Shown: positions 36,283 to 48,200, counted from the stretch's first letter. The stretch: DNA of 64,000 nt from Diphasiastrum complanatum (GCA_029204225.1 CM055114.1:15485407-15549406), one strand, 5' to 3'. A program made the numbers and translations. Notes: a model not told the origin generated them from the letters alone.

Positions 36283-39243
36283 ATGGTTTACCACATGGTT
36301 TACCACCTACCAGGTACAGCACCTGTTTCTAAACCTCCGTATCGGGTCAGCCGAACAGAGGATGAAGAAATAACTAGGCAATTAACAGATTATCTTGGGA
36401 AAGGCCAAATTCAGACCAGTAGTTCACCATGGGCTTCACCAGTCCTTTTGGTGAACAAAAAAGAGCGGTCTATGTGTCTTCGCGTAGATTACAGAGCCCT
36501 CAATAAAGTCACAATTAAGAATAAGTATCCTATGACTCAGGCAGATGAGTTGTTTGATCAACTCGACGGGGCTAAGTTTTTCAGTAAAATTGACCTCAGA
36601 TCGGGATATCATCAAGTCCGTATAAAAACGGAAGATGTCCCGAAAACAACTCTTAGGACTCGTCATGGTCATTATGAGTTTAAGGTGATGCCATTTGGGC
36701 TCACAAATGCTCCAGCTACCTTTATGACCTTGATGAACAGTGTCCTCAGACCATACTTAGGTAAGTTTGTAGTCGTATTCTTAGATGACGTCCTCATCTA
36801 CAGTAAAACGAGGAAGGAGCATCTTAAACACCTCATAAAGGTGTTTCAACTGCTCAAAAAGCATAAGATTTATGCTAAAAAACCTAAGTGTGAATTCTTC
36901 GTTGAAGAAGTAGCTTATTTGGGTCACATTATTTCGGTAGATGGGATTAAGATGGACCCTAATAAGGTCAAAGCCATACTCAGTTGGCTGAGACCTCAGA
37001 ATCTTTTAGAGCTTCAGATCTTTCTTGGTTTGGCGGGATATTATAGACAATTTGTCAAGGAATATGCTCAGATAGCAGTTCCCATGACAAATCTTCTTAA
37101 GGGAAAGGGAAACGAGTTCATTTGGCAGTCCGCACAGCAGGAGAGCTTTGATGCTCCTGAAACAGCCTAGCTACAGCACCAGTTTTAAAGTCGTCGACCC
37201 CAATCAGCCATTTGTGGTCGAAACAGATGCTAGCGACTTTGCAGTAGGTGCTGTACTAACTCAGAGTGGACAACCAGTTGCGTTCGAGAGTAAAAAACTC
37301 GAGCTAGCACAGACTAGGTACAGTGCCTATGAAAAGAAACTCTTTTCTATAGTTCATGCCCTTAAGACTTGGAGGCATTATTTGTATGGTGCCAACTTTG
37401 AGGTCCTAACAAACCATGAAAGTCTCAAATACCTTTGCAATCAGCCTGAGCTCAAAGGTCGGAAAGCTCGTTAGACTGAGTTAATGCAAGAGTTTGATAT
37501 GTCTATCAGATATAGACGGTGGAAATTCCATATAGCAGCAAATGCACTTAGTAGAATGGCTATGATAAACGAGCTGAGTTTTACTCAGATTCGTAATGAG
37601 TCACTCGAGTCCTTGAGAGGGAAGTGCCAGCATGATGCATTCTTCTCTACTATCTAAAACTCAGTCCAGAGCAAACAGTTGCAGACTCCAGAACCAGTTC
37701 CCGGGGCTGGTGCCAGTTCATCCAAGAATACAGCAGCTTCCGTTCAGGATGATGAGTCCGAGTATACGTCAGATGAGGTTGAGGATTCTGAGCCTGTATT
37801 ACCCAAGCAAACCCCAGTGGTTGAGGGTCAGTTGACTCAAGAATTCAAATGGAAACAGTATTCCATTTAGGATGAGTACTTGCTCTATAGAGATAGAGTA
37901 TGTGTCCCCAATTCAGAGGATTATAGGCAGCAGGTCCTATATGAGTGTCATGACAATCCTAGTGCGGGGCACCCAGGCATTTAGAAGACCTATGAGCTTC
38001 TTCGTAGGCAATTTTTCTGGCCTAGTATGAAAAGGGACGTCCAACAATATGTAACCAGTTGCCATAAATGTTAGGTAAATAAAGCAGAGCGTTTTAAGGC
38101 AGGAGGGTTGTTATAGCCCTTAGATATACCAACTGGTAAATGGGAGTATCCCCATGGATTTTATAGTAGGCCTGCCTAAAACCCAAAAGGGTAATGACGC
38201 TATATGGGTCACAGTTCACCATCTGACCAAAATGGCTCATTTTATTTCGACCAAAACAACCGTTAGAGCTCCAGAGTTAGCGAGATTGTTTGTAGATGGG
38301 TTATTTAAATTGTACGGTCTACCTTTCGGCATCGTCAGCGACCGGGACAATAAGTTTGATGGAAATATTTGGAGCGCAGTATTCTATCATCTCCATACTA
38401 AACTTAATATGAGTACCACAAACCATCCACAGAAGGACGGTCAAACAGAAAGGGTAAACTTAATATGAGTACCACCGACCAGACGGACGGTCAAACAAAC
38501 AGAGAGGGTAAATCAGGTGCTGGAGGATATGCTTCGCGCATACGTCAGCAAAAAGCAGACTAATTGGGAGGAGTATCTCTCGTTATTAGAGTTTGCTTAT
38601 AGCAGTACCAAACATTCAGCTACGGGATACAACCCATTTATGCTCACCCACAACGGTAGGGTTTAAACAAGAAAAAGTTGAAGCAGCCAGAAACTTTTTA
38701 GAGGACCTAAACCAGATGATAGAACATCCTAAGCGTAGCATCAGGCAGTCCCAGGATCGAGCCAGGCATTATGCAGATCCACGCAAACGGGATGTGCAGT
38801 TCTCCGCTGGTGAGAAAGTCTACTTGAGAGTCCCAGTCGACTCTAAAACCCTCAAATCAGGAGTGTGTGCTAAGTTGCCTCCTAGGTATTGTGGTCCTTT
38901 TACCATCGGTAGGAGACTAGACGAGGTCACCTATGAACTAGAACTCCCACACAGTAGTAAGGTTTTTCTAGTTTTTCATGTAAGTCAGTTACGAAAAGCC
39001 TTAACCAGATCAGAAAATCTGGTAGGGGACAGTGTTCTAGCTCTCCCATTGGATTTTCAGCAACCTCCACATGAGCCAGAGGAGATTCTTGATAGTAGAG
39101 AGAAGCAGACTCGTCATACTCTATACCAAGAATATCTGGTCAAGTGGAATGATCAGCCTGTTGAGAATGCCACTTGGGAAAGAGGCAGTGTCCTTCGCAA
39201 GATTTTTCCAGACTTTGTCTTAGAGGACCAAGACGGTTCTTAA
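36283..39243 (+). pseudogene. gypsy C pol: RT, RNase H, integrase, chromodomain
   Basis: RT (36310-37150) has [33 protein letters not shown] and the box [10 protein letters not shown]. RNase H (about 37200-37580) has ETDASDFAVGAVL. Integrase (about 37930-38640) has the HHCC zinc region and MDFIVGLPKT, SDRDNKF and GQTERV. The C-terminal chromodomain (about 39080-39220) reads YLVKWNDQPVENATWE. Stops at integrase positions that in gypsy B read CAG (GHPG-stop-KT, C-stop-VNKAER) are TAG. A 60-base duplication (about 38400-38510) repeats the ERV region. It is inactive. Confidence 0.88.
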
Positions 39244-39385
39244 GGGGGAGGGAGTGTTACGAGCACGTGACCAGTGCCGAACCCTAGAGAACATAGGAGG
39301 TCAGATACCACAATCAGGGTCGCGTCCAGCGTACACGACCAACAGGGCAAGACAGTGTGAGTAGTGTGCCCCAACACAGCCTAGG

Positions 39386-39525
39386 GACCCTGTCAGCAGG
39401 ATAGGGCCCCACATTGGGCCCCACATTGTGAGGGCGAGGAAACGCAGCGGATTGGAATTAACTTCACAGCAGAACCGTTGGCCATGGTCCGGGAAAGGGT
39501 CTCTCGTCGTCGGGCCAGCCAATAG
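39386..39525. other. unassigned spacer
   Basis: 140 bases with a direct repeat GGGCCCCACATTGGGCCCCACATT. No other feature was recognised. Confidence 0.4.
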
Positions 39526-40995
39526 GTCTTTTGGTTCCCTGTATTGAATGGCACAGTTCTGATGACCATCCACTCTTCTGGTGACTATTCACTCCCTGTA
39601 GTGAATGGCACGGTTCTGATGACCATTCACCACTGTTAGCAGCAGTTTTGTTGCAGTTGTTTTCATCAGGCTACGGAATCGAGGACGCACACCACACAAG
39701 CACCTCAAAACGCGCTAAAATGTTGGCCTTTTGTTTGGTTTAGGGTTTAGGGTTTGGGGAACAAACAACCAGAAGGAGGATATCAAAGATATTGTTGAGC
39801 AAGATTCTGATGATGATGAGGAGTACAAGCCTTTAGCTAGCCAGGAAGAAAGTTCGAGCTCTGCCATAAGTCTGAAGTGTGACAGAAGTATTGAAGTTGC
39901 TTGGTATATGACAGGGATGGTGTGAGTGAAAGTCAGTTAAAGCATGTTTTGCAATAAGAACACAGTTTGAAAGGAAGTTTTATGGGCTTCAATACCCATT
40001 TCCTAAACTCAGACACCCAAAGGAAGCAGCATATATTAGGCAATGATCAATACCCTTTCATCTGGATATTTGGCCAAGAAGCTATGCAAGAAAGCAATGG
40101 TCAAAAACGTCCTTCCAGTGCATGAAGATGATAGGAGTAGTTCTGACGCCAGTATGTGTTCCCGAATCTTGCCACTTCCTCAATTGCTCCGTCTTCTACT
40201 ACACGTGAAACGTTTTTGGTGAGCCTCCAGAGACAGCACCCACTAGTTTCTGATCCACTGATCAAAAACCAGCTGGTGTTTTCTCTGAAGGCTCACCAAA
40301 AAACGTTTGACGTGGAGTCAAAAACGGAGCAATTAATGGCGTGATAAAATCCGGGAGTACGTAAAGGCGACACAACCACTCCTTTCGTCTGCATGCCCTG
40401 GAAGGACCTTTTTGGCCATTGCTTTCTTGCAAGGCTTCCTGGCCAAATATCCAGATGAAAGGGTAGTGAACATTGCCTGATATATACTGCTTCATTGGGT
40501 GTCTGAGTTCAGGAAATGGGCAGTGAAGCCAAAACCTAAATCATAAAACAGTATAAAGCCAACCAAACTGCCTTTCAAACTCTGTACTGATTGCAAAACT
40601 TGCTCTAATTGACTTTCATTTACACCATCCCTGTCGGTAGCCAAGCAGCTTCAATACGTTTGTCGCACTCTGAAGTTATGGAAGAGATTGAACTTTCTTC
40701 CTGGCTAGCTGAAAGCTTGTACTCTTCATCATCATCAGAATCTTGCTCAGCAATATCTTTGATGTCGGCCTTTTCGCCGTTTGTTTGCTAACCCTTGGCA
40801 CTAAACCATACGATAGGTCCACACTTTTGCGCGTTTCGCTGGGCTTGTGTCGTGTGCGTCCTCAATTCCATAGCCTGATGAAAAAAACTGTAACAAAACT
40901 GTTGTTCACAATTTCAAACTCCAGAAGTGAATGGACACCAGAAGAGTGAATGGTCAGCAGAACTATGTCATTCACTACAAGGAACCACAAGACTG
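39526..40995. repeat. 1.47-kb imperfect palindrome (foldback element)
   Basis: The left arm (39526 to about 40257) reads as the reverse complement of the right arm (about 40257 to 40995), with scattered mismatches and almost no spacer. Anchor pairs are GTCTTTTGGTTCC against GGAACCACAAGAC at the ends, GATTCTGATGATGATGAGGA (39802) against its complement near 40735, CATCTGGATATTTGGCC (40059) against 40442, and GTTTTTGGTGAGCC (40211) against 40296. No transposase is recognised. Part of the arm could be captured exon sequence (EQDSDDDEEYKPL). It is probably a foldback or Mutator-like non-autonomous element. Confidence 0.8.
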
Positions 40996-42299
40996 ATCAT
41001 CCCATTTTGTTTTGCTGCAGCAGTGACAGAATTATGTCGATACGTATCAAATGAACTTGGCAAAGTTAGTGAGTCAGCAGACCATGACAACCCACAACAG
41101 CTTGTGTTAGATGACTCACAATCTCTTGAGACACTACCTCATTAGAATATTGGTGTAGGCAAATGTAGAAGTGAACGAAGACATCTCCTGTGATACATGT
41201 TGTGACATCGACACTTTTCATGGAACCTGATAAAAGAGAACCAGATCCAAAGCTGATTTGTTCCTGAATATTTCTGCCACGGTTCACTTTTCCCAGATAT
41301 AGCGTTTGCAAGAAGGTTATCCACACTCTTCTGATATACAATATCCTACTAAAAGTCCTACAAGAAGTATAGCTACCTCTATCACCGGCCTAAACACTAC
41401 TATGTCTTATATGATGTGATCAGTTTCCCCCCGGATAAACTTCAACAGCTTACTAATTACTTATGCAAAACTGTTTCATTCACTGCAGGGAACCACAAGA
41501 CCTACACACTACTATGTCTTAAATGATGTGATCAGTTTCCCCCCGGATGAACTTCAACGGCTTACTAATTACTTATGCAAAACTGTGCCATTCACTACAG
41601 GGATCCGTTTCTTGCCGGATGAACTTCAACGGCTTACTAATTACTTATGGCACAGTACGGACACAGGGGCCCTGAAACATCTCCCAGTTTTCGGGTCCCG
41701 ACCGGAAGCCCTGTTTAACGTCGAACTTCGGATGGACGTTTTGGGCCGGTCGTCCGTCCGTTCCTCGTGCTATCTGTTCCCACAAGTTCATATTGAGGCT
41801 GTCCACTGGCCGAAACAGACGGCACCTAAAACGGATCCCGATAGGAGAAACTAGGGCGTCGGACGGAAAGCTGCAAAACTAGTCCATTTCACGTGACCTA
41901 ACTGCGTTTCTCTCCCGTCGAAACGCCATTTTGACCGAACAATACCCGAATCATGCCAGGCTCGATCCGTTGGGTTCGTATCGGGATCACAAACCTGTGG
42001 ACTGTATTCCTGGACCAGTAAAGCATTCTACACAAGTTCGAGTAAATGCTACACAAGTGCTGCACATACCTGTGGTGCAATGCCTGCGACACAATGAGGA
42101 TGTGGGGTTGATGATGTTTATGGATGTGGTTATGATGATTATGGTTGTGGCTTGTTTTGATGGTTATGGCTATGGGGTTGTGGGTTTATGATGATTTGTT
42201 AGGGTTTAGGGTGTTATGTAAACTATGCCATTTGTTAGGGTGTCGGGTTTAGCGTGTTATGTTGAATGGTTGAACATGCTCATATTTTAACGGGGGGAT

Positions 42300-42304
<5 letters not shown>
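40996..42304. other. non-coding stretch with tandem repeats and telomere-like motifs
   Basis: No gene was recognised. A 112-base unit starting ACACTACTATGTCTTA occurs at 41394 and 41506, with a third partial copy near 41615. Each unit contains CATTCACT.CAGGGA, which matches the palindrome termini. TTTAGGG-like motifs lie at 42195-42250, and a GATG/GGTTATG low-complexity run at 42100-42190. Confidence 0.6.
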
Positions 42305-42362
<58 letters not shown>

Positions 42363-42459
42363 TCCTGCCTCGCCCCTTGCTCCCGTGGCCAAATCTGCCT
42401 CCCTTCCCTCTCATCGCGCGATCTCTCTCTCTCTCTCCTCCATCTGCTTACCGCCTCCT

Positions 42460-43368
42460 ATGGCACCTAAGAAAAAGGAGGGTGTTCTTACACCCCCCTC
42501 CCTGTTGGACACCCCCCCATCACCGGTAGTGATGGAGGAGCCGTCTTCGGTGACAGAAACTATCAACATGGCTGCCATTGACTACACTCCTTCCAAACCT
42601 ACCGAAAGTCTTTTTGCTTATGATCTTAGTTTTATCCGGCAAGAAATTCTTGGACTTAAGAAACAACTACACCTCTTTGAAGCTGAAAATAGCAAGTTAG
42701 CTAAGGATCTTTTTGGTGTCACGGAACGTGTGGAGCAGCTTGAGCAAGAAAATATATATCTTAAGCAACGAATTGCAGAAAAAAGTGCCTTGGAGGAGAC
42801 TTCCAACAAGATCAATAGCTTGGAGAAACAAGTCGAGGAGACGAAAACGTGGGCAGCACTCTTCAAACCGGGTGATATGGGCAGCAAACTCTCATCACTC
42901 GCAAAACAGGTTGAAGAAACGACATCGATCCTTAAGCAAGGTAATCACTCTCAGATTTCATCTTTTCCGAAGGAAAACGATTTGGAGACAGTTTTGGGTG
43001 AACAAGCCAGAAGAGCCAAAAAAGCCTTTAACATTAGAGTAAGAGGCATTGCCAATGGTGGAAAACCGTTGGAAGAAGCTACGGATTTGCTCATTTCCAA
43101 GTTATCTCATGTGGCTGACGGTTTTGATACTGCTTGGCGCAGTAAATTTGATGACAATGTTTTGTTTATCAAGTTCCGCTCGCTTTCACAACGCAATGCT
43201 GCCCTTCGGCTTAGGGCAAAGCTTAAAGGTACTTTCATTTATATGGATGATGACTTAACAAATACTCAATGGTTGGCAAGAAAAAAGATTATCCTTGAAG
43301 CGAAAGAGAAAGGGCAAAGGGTTGTTTTTATTGACGGGAAACCGAGATTTTTCGACCTTCCACAATAG
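42460..43368 (+). CDS. LINE P7 ORF1, intact
   Basis: 302 residues without interruption from ATGGCACC to TAG. Residues 1-50 are proline/serine-rich (LLDTPPSPVVMEEP). Residues about 55-165 are a long coiled coil (IRQEILGLKKQLHLFEAEN, VEQLEQENIYLKQRI, INSLEKQVEETKTW). The C-terminal domain has FNIRVRGIANGGKPLEEA, DGFDTAWRSK, TFIYMDDDLTNTQWLARKK and GQRVVFIDG, matching L3 ORF1. The likely role is trimerisation and RNA binding in the retrotransposition particle, inferred from layout. It is the only ORF1 in the window that could still be made. Confidence 0.82.
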   Translation: MAPKKKEGVLTPPSLLDTPPSPVVMEEPSSVTETINMAAIDYTPSKPTESLFAYDLSFIRQEILGLKKQLHLFEAENSKLAKDLFGVTERVEQLEQENIYLKQRIAEKSALEETSNKINSLEKQVEETKTWAALFKPGDMGSKLSSLAKQVEETTSILKQGNHSQISSFPKENDLETVLGEQARRAKKAFNIRVRGIANGGKPLEEATDLLISKLSHVADGFDTAWRSKFDDNVLFIKFRSLSQRNAALRLRAKLKGTFIYMDDDLTNTQWLARKKIILEAKEKGQRVVFIDGKPRFFDLPQ

Positions 43369-43410
43369 GAACTAGGGGCCCCCGGATATAGAAGCTACCC
43401 GAGATCCCCT
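43366..43410 (+). promoter_or_regulatory. ORF1/ORF2 junction of P7: in-frame UAG and GC-rich stem
   Basis: TAG (43366-43368), a six-base spacer GAACTA, then GGGGCCCCCGG with a matching CCCC about 30 bases downstream. The frame continues open to LGFWNCNG without an ATG. The spacer length and position of the GC block equal those of L3. Confidence 0.6.
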
Positions 43411-43752
43411 ACCAATTTGAGACTTGGCTTCTGGAATTGTAATGGTTTTTTATCTTCGTCATCAGCCGGAGACTTTGCTGATTTTATTAGAAAATGCGAC
43501 ATTTTGTTGTTGGCTGAAACTCATGAGTCCTTATATCATCCTCTTCCAAATATACAGGAGTACTCTTGGCATTCTGCTTTTCGTCCATTTGTTAGGGGAA
43601 AAACTTGTCGAGGATCTGGAGGAGTAGCTTGTTTATACAGAGACACCACAGTTCAGATGGTTAAACAAGATCCATACGCTCGCTATATTTGGTTACACAT
43701 TATTGGCTCACTATTGGGATTACCTCAGGACATCTATATAGCTGTATGTTAA
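43369..43752 (+). pseudogene. LINE P7 ORF2, endonuclease N-terminal part only
   Basis: Shows LGFWNCNGFLSS, LLLAETHES, GSGGVACLYRDT and YARYIWLHI, then ends at TGTTAA where the copy is cut by repeat sequence. The catalytic aspartates further along (GDFNAR, SDH) and RT are absent. Confidence 0.8.
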
Positions 43753-43771
43753 TAATAATAATTCTAATTCT

Positions 43772-43849
<78 letters not shown>

Positions 43850-43851
<2 letters not shown>

Positions 43852-44019
43852 CGGAGCAAACCATTTCTAACTAAGCATTCAAATTTCACAAAGCTAACCA
43901 TTTGTAAGCAATCATGATAAACCAGCCATGACACGAATAAACTGTGAAAAAATATATACGTCTCATCTGATGCCAGTATACATGATAGTCTGTGTGTATC
44001 AATATCTACAAGTCTGTGC
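43850..44019. other. short AT-rich spacer
   Basis: Unique-looking sequence between the (TC)n tract and the inverted hAT fragment. Nothing recognised. Confidence 0.4.
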
Positions 44020-44935
44020 TAAAAAAATCATCCCTCTGCGTGCCAGATGCATCCTCGGGGGTGTCAAATACAAAGTCTAGCTGGGAGTCTGGAGGCATCT
44101 GGGACTCCTCTAAGTCTGGGTCAACGCCTGCCAAGAGACGACTAGAAAAATCATCAGTGCGTCCCCTCTTGGCTGGCCTACCTCTGACTCTGCCGCCTGG
44201 AACCCTCTATGGTACACTCCTGCCTAGGGGTCTCCCTCTGACACGGGGGGGTCTCTGGGAGGAACTGCCTGCCTGTGATGCTCCGAGTCGTCTCTGCGCT
44301 ATCTGTCTCTGGGCAGCAGCCTCTCTCTCCCTCGCAAACTCTGACCAGCCATCATCTGAAAGGGGGCGTGAAGCGGGAGTACTGGGTGGGGCACGTGAAC
44401 CATCCCCTGCAAGGTCGACCGTCTCGTCTGAATCATATGTGGGCTCATCATCAGAGGAGGGCAATGGAACGTCAACAGGAAGGGGGGTGGTCTTATCGGC
44501 ATCGGCATCATCCTCGGGATCACCCCGCAGAGCACGCCGAGCGTCATCGTCTACATCAACCTCTGGCTCTGCCTCATGATCGGCCGCTGCAACCAGGCAC
44601 TCGTCGGGATTGACCTGCAGAAGTCAATCATTCGTAAGAATAGCCGAAGCAACCGTGAGGGCATTAAACTGAATGTCTTTAACCAATACGAAAGCAAAAC
44701 GATAGAGCAACGAAATATACCTGCAGCAGTAGGGCGCGTGCGCCTCCTGCCCTCATGCTCTCCGCGATGCGTCGAACCACCCTGGTGTCGGTGTTGCAGT
44801 ACACCAAGTCATTGCATCGCTCAGTCGTCAGACGGTTCCACCTGTTCGTGTGAACAAGGCTGAATGCTGACCAGTTCCGCTCGCACACGCAAGCCGAACA
44901 GTCCTGCATTAATTGGCAACAACTCGAGTGAGTGT
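44020..44935 (-). pseudogene. inverted partial copy of the hAT transposase 3' half
   Basis: Read on minus it repeats the 3' exons of the plus-strand hAT gene: the dimerisation exon (CERNWSAFSLVHTNRWNRLT, about 44900-44830), SSDDEPTYDSDETVDLAGDG (about 44460-44400), a RQIAQRRLGASQAGSSSQR stretch, and the end near 44030. It lacks the solo LTR that interrupts the plus copy at 48193, so it derives from or preserves the pre-insertion state. With the plus copy it forms arms of roughly 0.9 kb around the transposase body. Confidence 0.85.
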
Positions 44936-45084
44936 GTGGATATTGTTGATTTGTGTGCATACAGATGTGTGTGTGTGTGTTGATCTATGTGTGAGAGAGA
45001 GAGGAAGAGACAGAGAGTGTGAGGGACGGAGAGAGAGAGGATTTGTGTGTGCACGCGTGTACGAGACATGGTGTGTGTGAGTTT

Positions 45085-45173
45085 AGAATTTAGGGTTTAG
45101 GGTGCTTGGGTTTGGGGTTTAGGGTTTAGGGTGGGAGGGAGAAATGGATTTGCGTGCTTCTGTGTGTGTGTGC

Positions 45174-45213
<40 letters not shown>
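45085..45213 (+). repeat. telomere-like motif and (GA)n before the hAT start codon
   Basis: TTTAGGGTTTAGGG occurs twice (about 45089-45130), followed by GT-rich sequence and (GA)n (45177-45213) that ends two bases before the transposase ATG. The (GA)n strand orientation is opposite to LINE tails. Confidence 0.7.
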
Positions 45214-45214
<1 letters not shown>

Positions 45215-45215
<1 letters not shown>

Positions 45216-48200
45216 TGGCTGCTCGTCCCATTTGGGATGAGGTGGACGTGATGCCCGACAAAAAGTGGCGTTGCCCTTTTTGTCGAAAGCAGTTCACAGG
45301 AAACGCCTCTCGGGTTCGAGCACATCTGGGGGGGTTGCGAGTCCGACCCACGGGGGGACGCTACGGGATCGGCGTTTGTATGGTCATCCCCGCTGCGGAG
45401 AGGGCTCGCATTATCGAGACATATTCTGAGCCAGCTGCTGAGCCCGACAAGCCGTCCACAGATGCCGCGGACTCTATTTCCACTGGTGCACCCACTGCCA
45501 CCGCCCCTGCCACTAGTACACCCAACGCCTCTGCCCCCACCGTCGCATCTGCACCCGCCACCGCCGCTGCATCTGCACCCACCACCGCCTCTGCCTCCAC
45601 CTCCACCACAGCCACCCGTACCCCCTCCACCAGTACTCCCCATGGATCCACAGCCTCCACTGCTGCACCTACGCCACTGCCATCACCGTCAGATCTGCAC
45701 GGCCCGTCCACATCCTCCGCTTCCGCACCACCTCCAGATCCGCATCGTCCATCCACATCCTCCCAGCCATCCACATCCCGAGGCACCAGACAGATGTCCA
45801 TGCCGGGATCTTTCAAAGAGAGGCAGCACAAAGAGGCCACCAGGACCATAGCACAGATGTTCTATGACCTGAACCTCCCCTTTATCATGGCATCATCCCG
45901 CATCTTGCGAGAGGCTATCTCGAAAGTTGCAGTCTGCGGGTCCGGCTACAGACCACCCACAGCCGACGCACTACGCGGCCCTTTGCTCCAGGACCGGGTT
46001 GCATCACTCAGAGAGAGACTGACCGCACTGCATGAGGCTTGCGACAGATACGACTGTTCCATCATGGCTGATGGGTGGACTGATCGTCGCAGACGTCCAC
46101 TCATCAACGTGATTGTTTCTAGTTGTTACGGTTCCATGTTCTTGCGCAGCATCGACGCCTCCGAGGCAGGGAGAGTGCATTCGGCCAAGTACATTTACGG
46201 CATCATTCGCGCAGCGATAGAGGAGGTCGGGCCACAGTCCGTTGTCCAGGTATAATCTTCTTTCATTTGGTCATTTACTGCTTAATGTGGATAGAATAGT
46301 TTTGCGTAGTTTTCGATTGATTGCAATGTGTTTCCAAGCTATGAACTGATCGTGTGAACGTATCACGAAAGGTTGTGACGGACAATGCGTCCAACTGCCG
46401 CGGTACGGGGGAGCTTCTTATGGCAGACTACCCCTCCATTGTCTGGACTCCATGTGCCGCACACTCACTGGACCTCCTCCTGCATTCCATCGGGCGCCTG
46501 CCTTGGGTCAGTGAGATTCTCACAAGGGCACTTGCGGTTGTGGACTTCGTCACACGCAAGCGTCGCATGACAGCCCTTTTCCGCACATTCAGCAGGTAAG
46601 CTGCTACTTATTTTTTGGCTCGTTCAAGATGCTTCTTTATTTTTTGCTCGTTTCATGTGCGCCTCTCATTCCGTTTGTCAATGCAGGCTCAACTTGAAGA
46701 AGCCCGCTCACACCCGCTTCGCCTACCAGTTCATCATGCTTGAGCGGCTACACAAGCTCAAGGGTGAATTGCGGCGAATGGCCACTTCTGCAGAGTTCAC
46801 CGCCATGGACCATGGACCTGTCCACGACCCCAGAGGGCTTGGCCTTCCACGACATCTTATTCATGGAGCCTTTCTGGGTGGATATGCAGCAGCTGATGGA
46901 CGTCATGCGCCCCATCTACTCTGTTCTGAGGCTCGTTGATCGCAAGGGGTGCACGATGGGCCTCATTTACGAGTTCATGGACCGCATAGGCGAGTCTCTC
47001 CAGCGTTCTGAGCTGGACCCTGCCAGGTATAACTTTTTTCCGTCTCACCATCCTTACTTCCATTTCGCAATCTGTTTCGTCTTGCTGCCGCAACACGATG
47101 GTATGTAACTGTTGCCTCCACGTGGTTTGGTCCACAGGTTGGAGCCTATCAGGCACTTGTGGCAGCGACGCTGGGATAAGTTTCACCGGCCCATTCACAG
47201 TGTGGCCCACATACTGCATCCGTTGTTTCAGAGCGAGAGGCAATAAGACGATGCAGAGCTGCGTGCGGACTGGTTCGCATACATCTGCCTCCTCAGTAGC
47301 GACACTGGTATCCGCAGCAGGCTCGAGGTGCAGAGGCTCAGTTACAGGTAAACTCTTGATCTATCGTACGCTATCGTTCGTTCAATTTCCCTGCTCGGGC
47401 TCAAGTGTACTCAAGCATATCGTTGCTCAACTGCACGCACTCTCTGGGGCTGTTCGGCGAGGACCTTGCACGTGTTCGAGAGAACAGGCCCTTGCCTGTA
47501 TCATGGTGGGAGAGCTACAGCGCTGGCCAGCCAGACCTGAGGACGCTCACGCTCCGAGTCCTTTCACAGGTATGTTGTCTAATCTCATTCATCCAACCAG
47601 TTTTCGCATTTTCTCTACAAGGTCGGTACTCACTCAAGTTGTTGCCAATTAATGCAGGACTGTTTTACTTGCGTGTGCGAGCGGAACTGGTCAGCGTTCA
47701 GCCTTGTTCACACGAACAGGCGGAACCGTCTGATGACGGAGCGATGCAATGACCTGGTGTACTGCAACACCAACACCAGGGTGGTTCGACGCATCACGAA
47801 GAGCATGAGGGCAAGAGGCGCACGCGCCCTACTACTGCAGGTATATTTCGTTGCTCTGTCGTTTTGCTTTCGTATTGGTTAAAGACATTCAGTTTAATGC
47901 CCTCACGGTTGCTTCGGCTATTCTCACGAATGAGCCAGAGCCAGAGGTTGATCCAAATGATGCCGCTCGGCGTGCTCTACGGGGTGATCCCGAGGATGAT
48001 GCTGATGCCGATGAGACCACCCCCCCTCCCTGCTGACGTTCCATTGCCCTCCTCTGATGATGAGCCCACATATGATTCAGACGAGACGGTCGACCTTGCA
48101 GGGGATGGTCCACGTGCCCCACCCAGTACTCCCGCATCACGCCCCCTTTCCGATGATGCCTGGTCAGAGTTTGCGAGGGAGACAGAGGCTGCTGTTAGAA

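Larger units (their letters stand above)
35643..39385 (+). mobile_element. Ty3/gypsy chromovirus C, gag and protease deleted
   Basis: The left LTR starts TGTTACGAGCACGTGACC (35643) and ends at a primer site TGGTATCAGATCC (35926). A matching LTR start occurs at 39255 after a purine tract (39242-39254) but loses similarity after about 125 bases. Between them lie RT, RNase H, integrase and a chromodomain; gag and protease are absent. Short repeats ACCACATGGTTTACCACCTA precede RT. It truncates the 5' side of LINE M6. Confidence 0.88.
42305..43849 (+). mobile_element. LINE copy P7, 5' half bounded by (TC)n on both sides
   Basis: It starts with (TC)n (42305-42358), then a short leader, an intact ORF1 and the first third of the endonuclease. 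It breaks at GTATGTTAATAATAATAATTC and enters another (TC)n (43773-43849), with no RT, 3' UTR or hairpin. It is the mirror case of the usual 5'-truncated copies. It differs clearly in sequence from L3 and represents another subfamily. Confidence 0.85.

Noticed and set aside
45177-45213. (GA)n before the hAT start as a minus-strand LINE tail
   Set aside because: No LINE 3' UTR, hairpin or AATAAA lies next to it on either strand.
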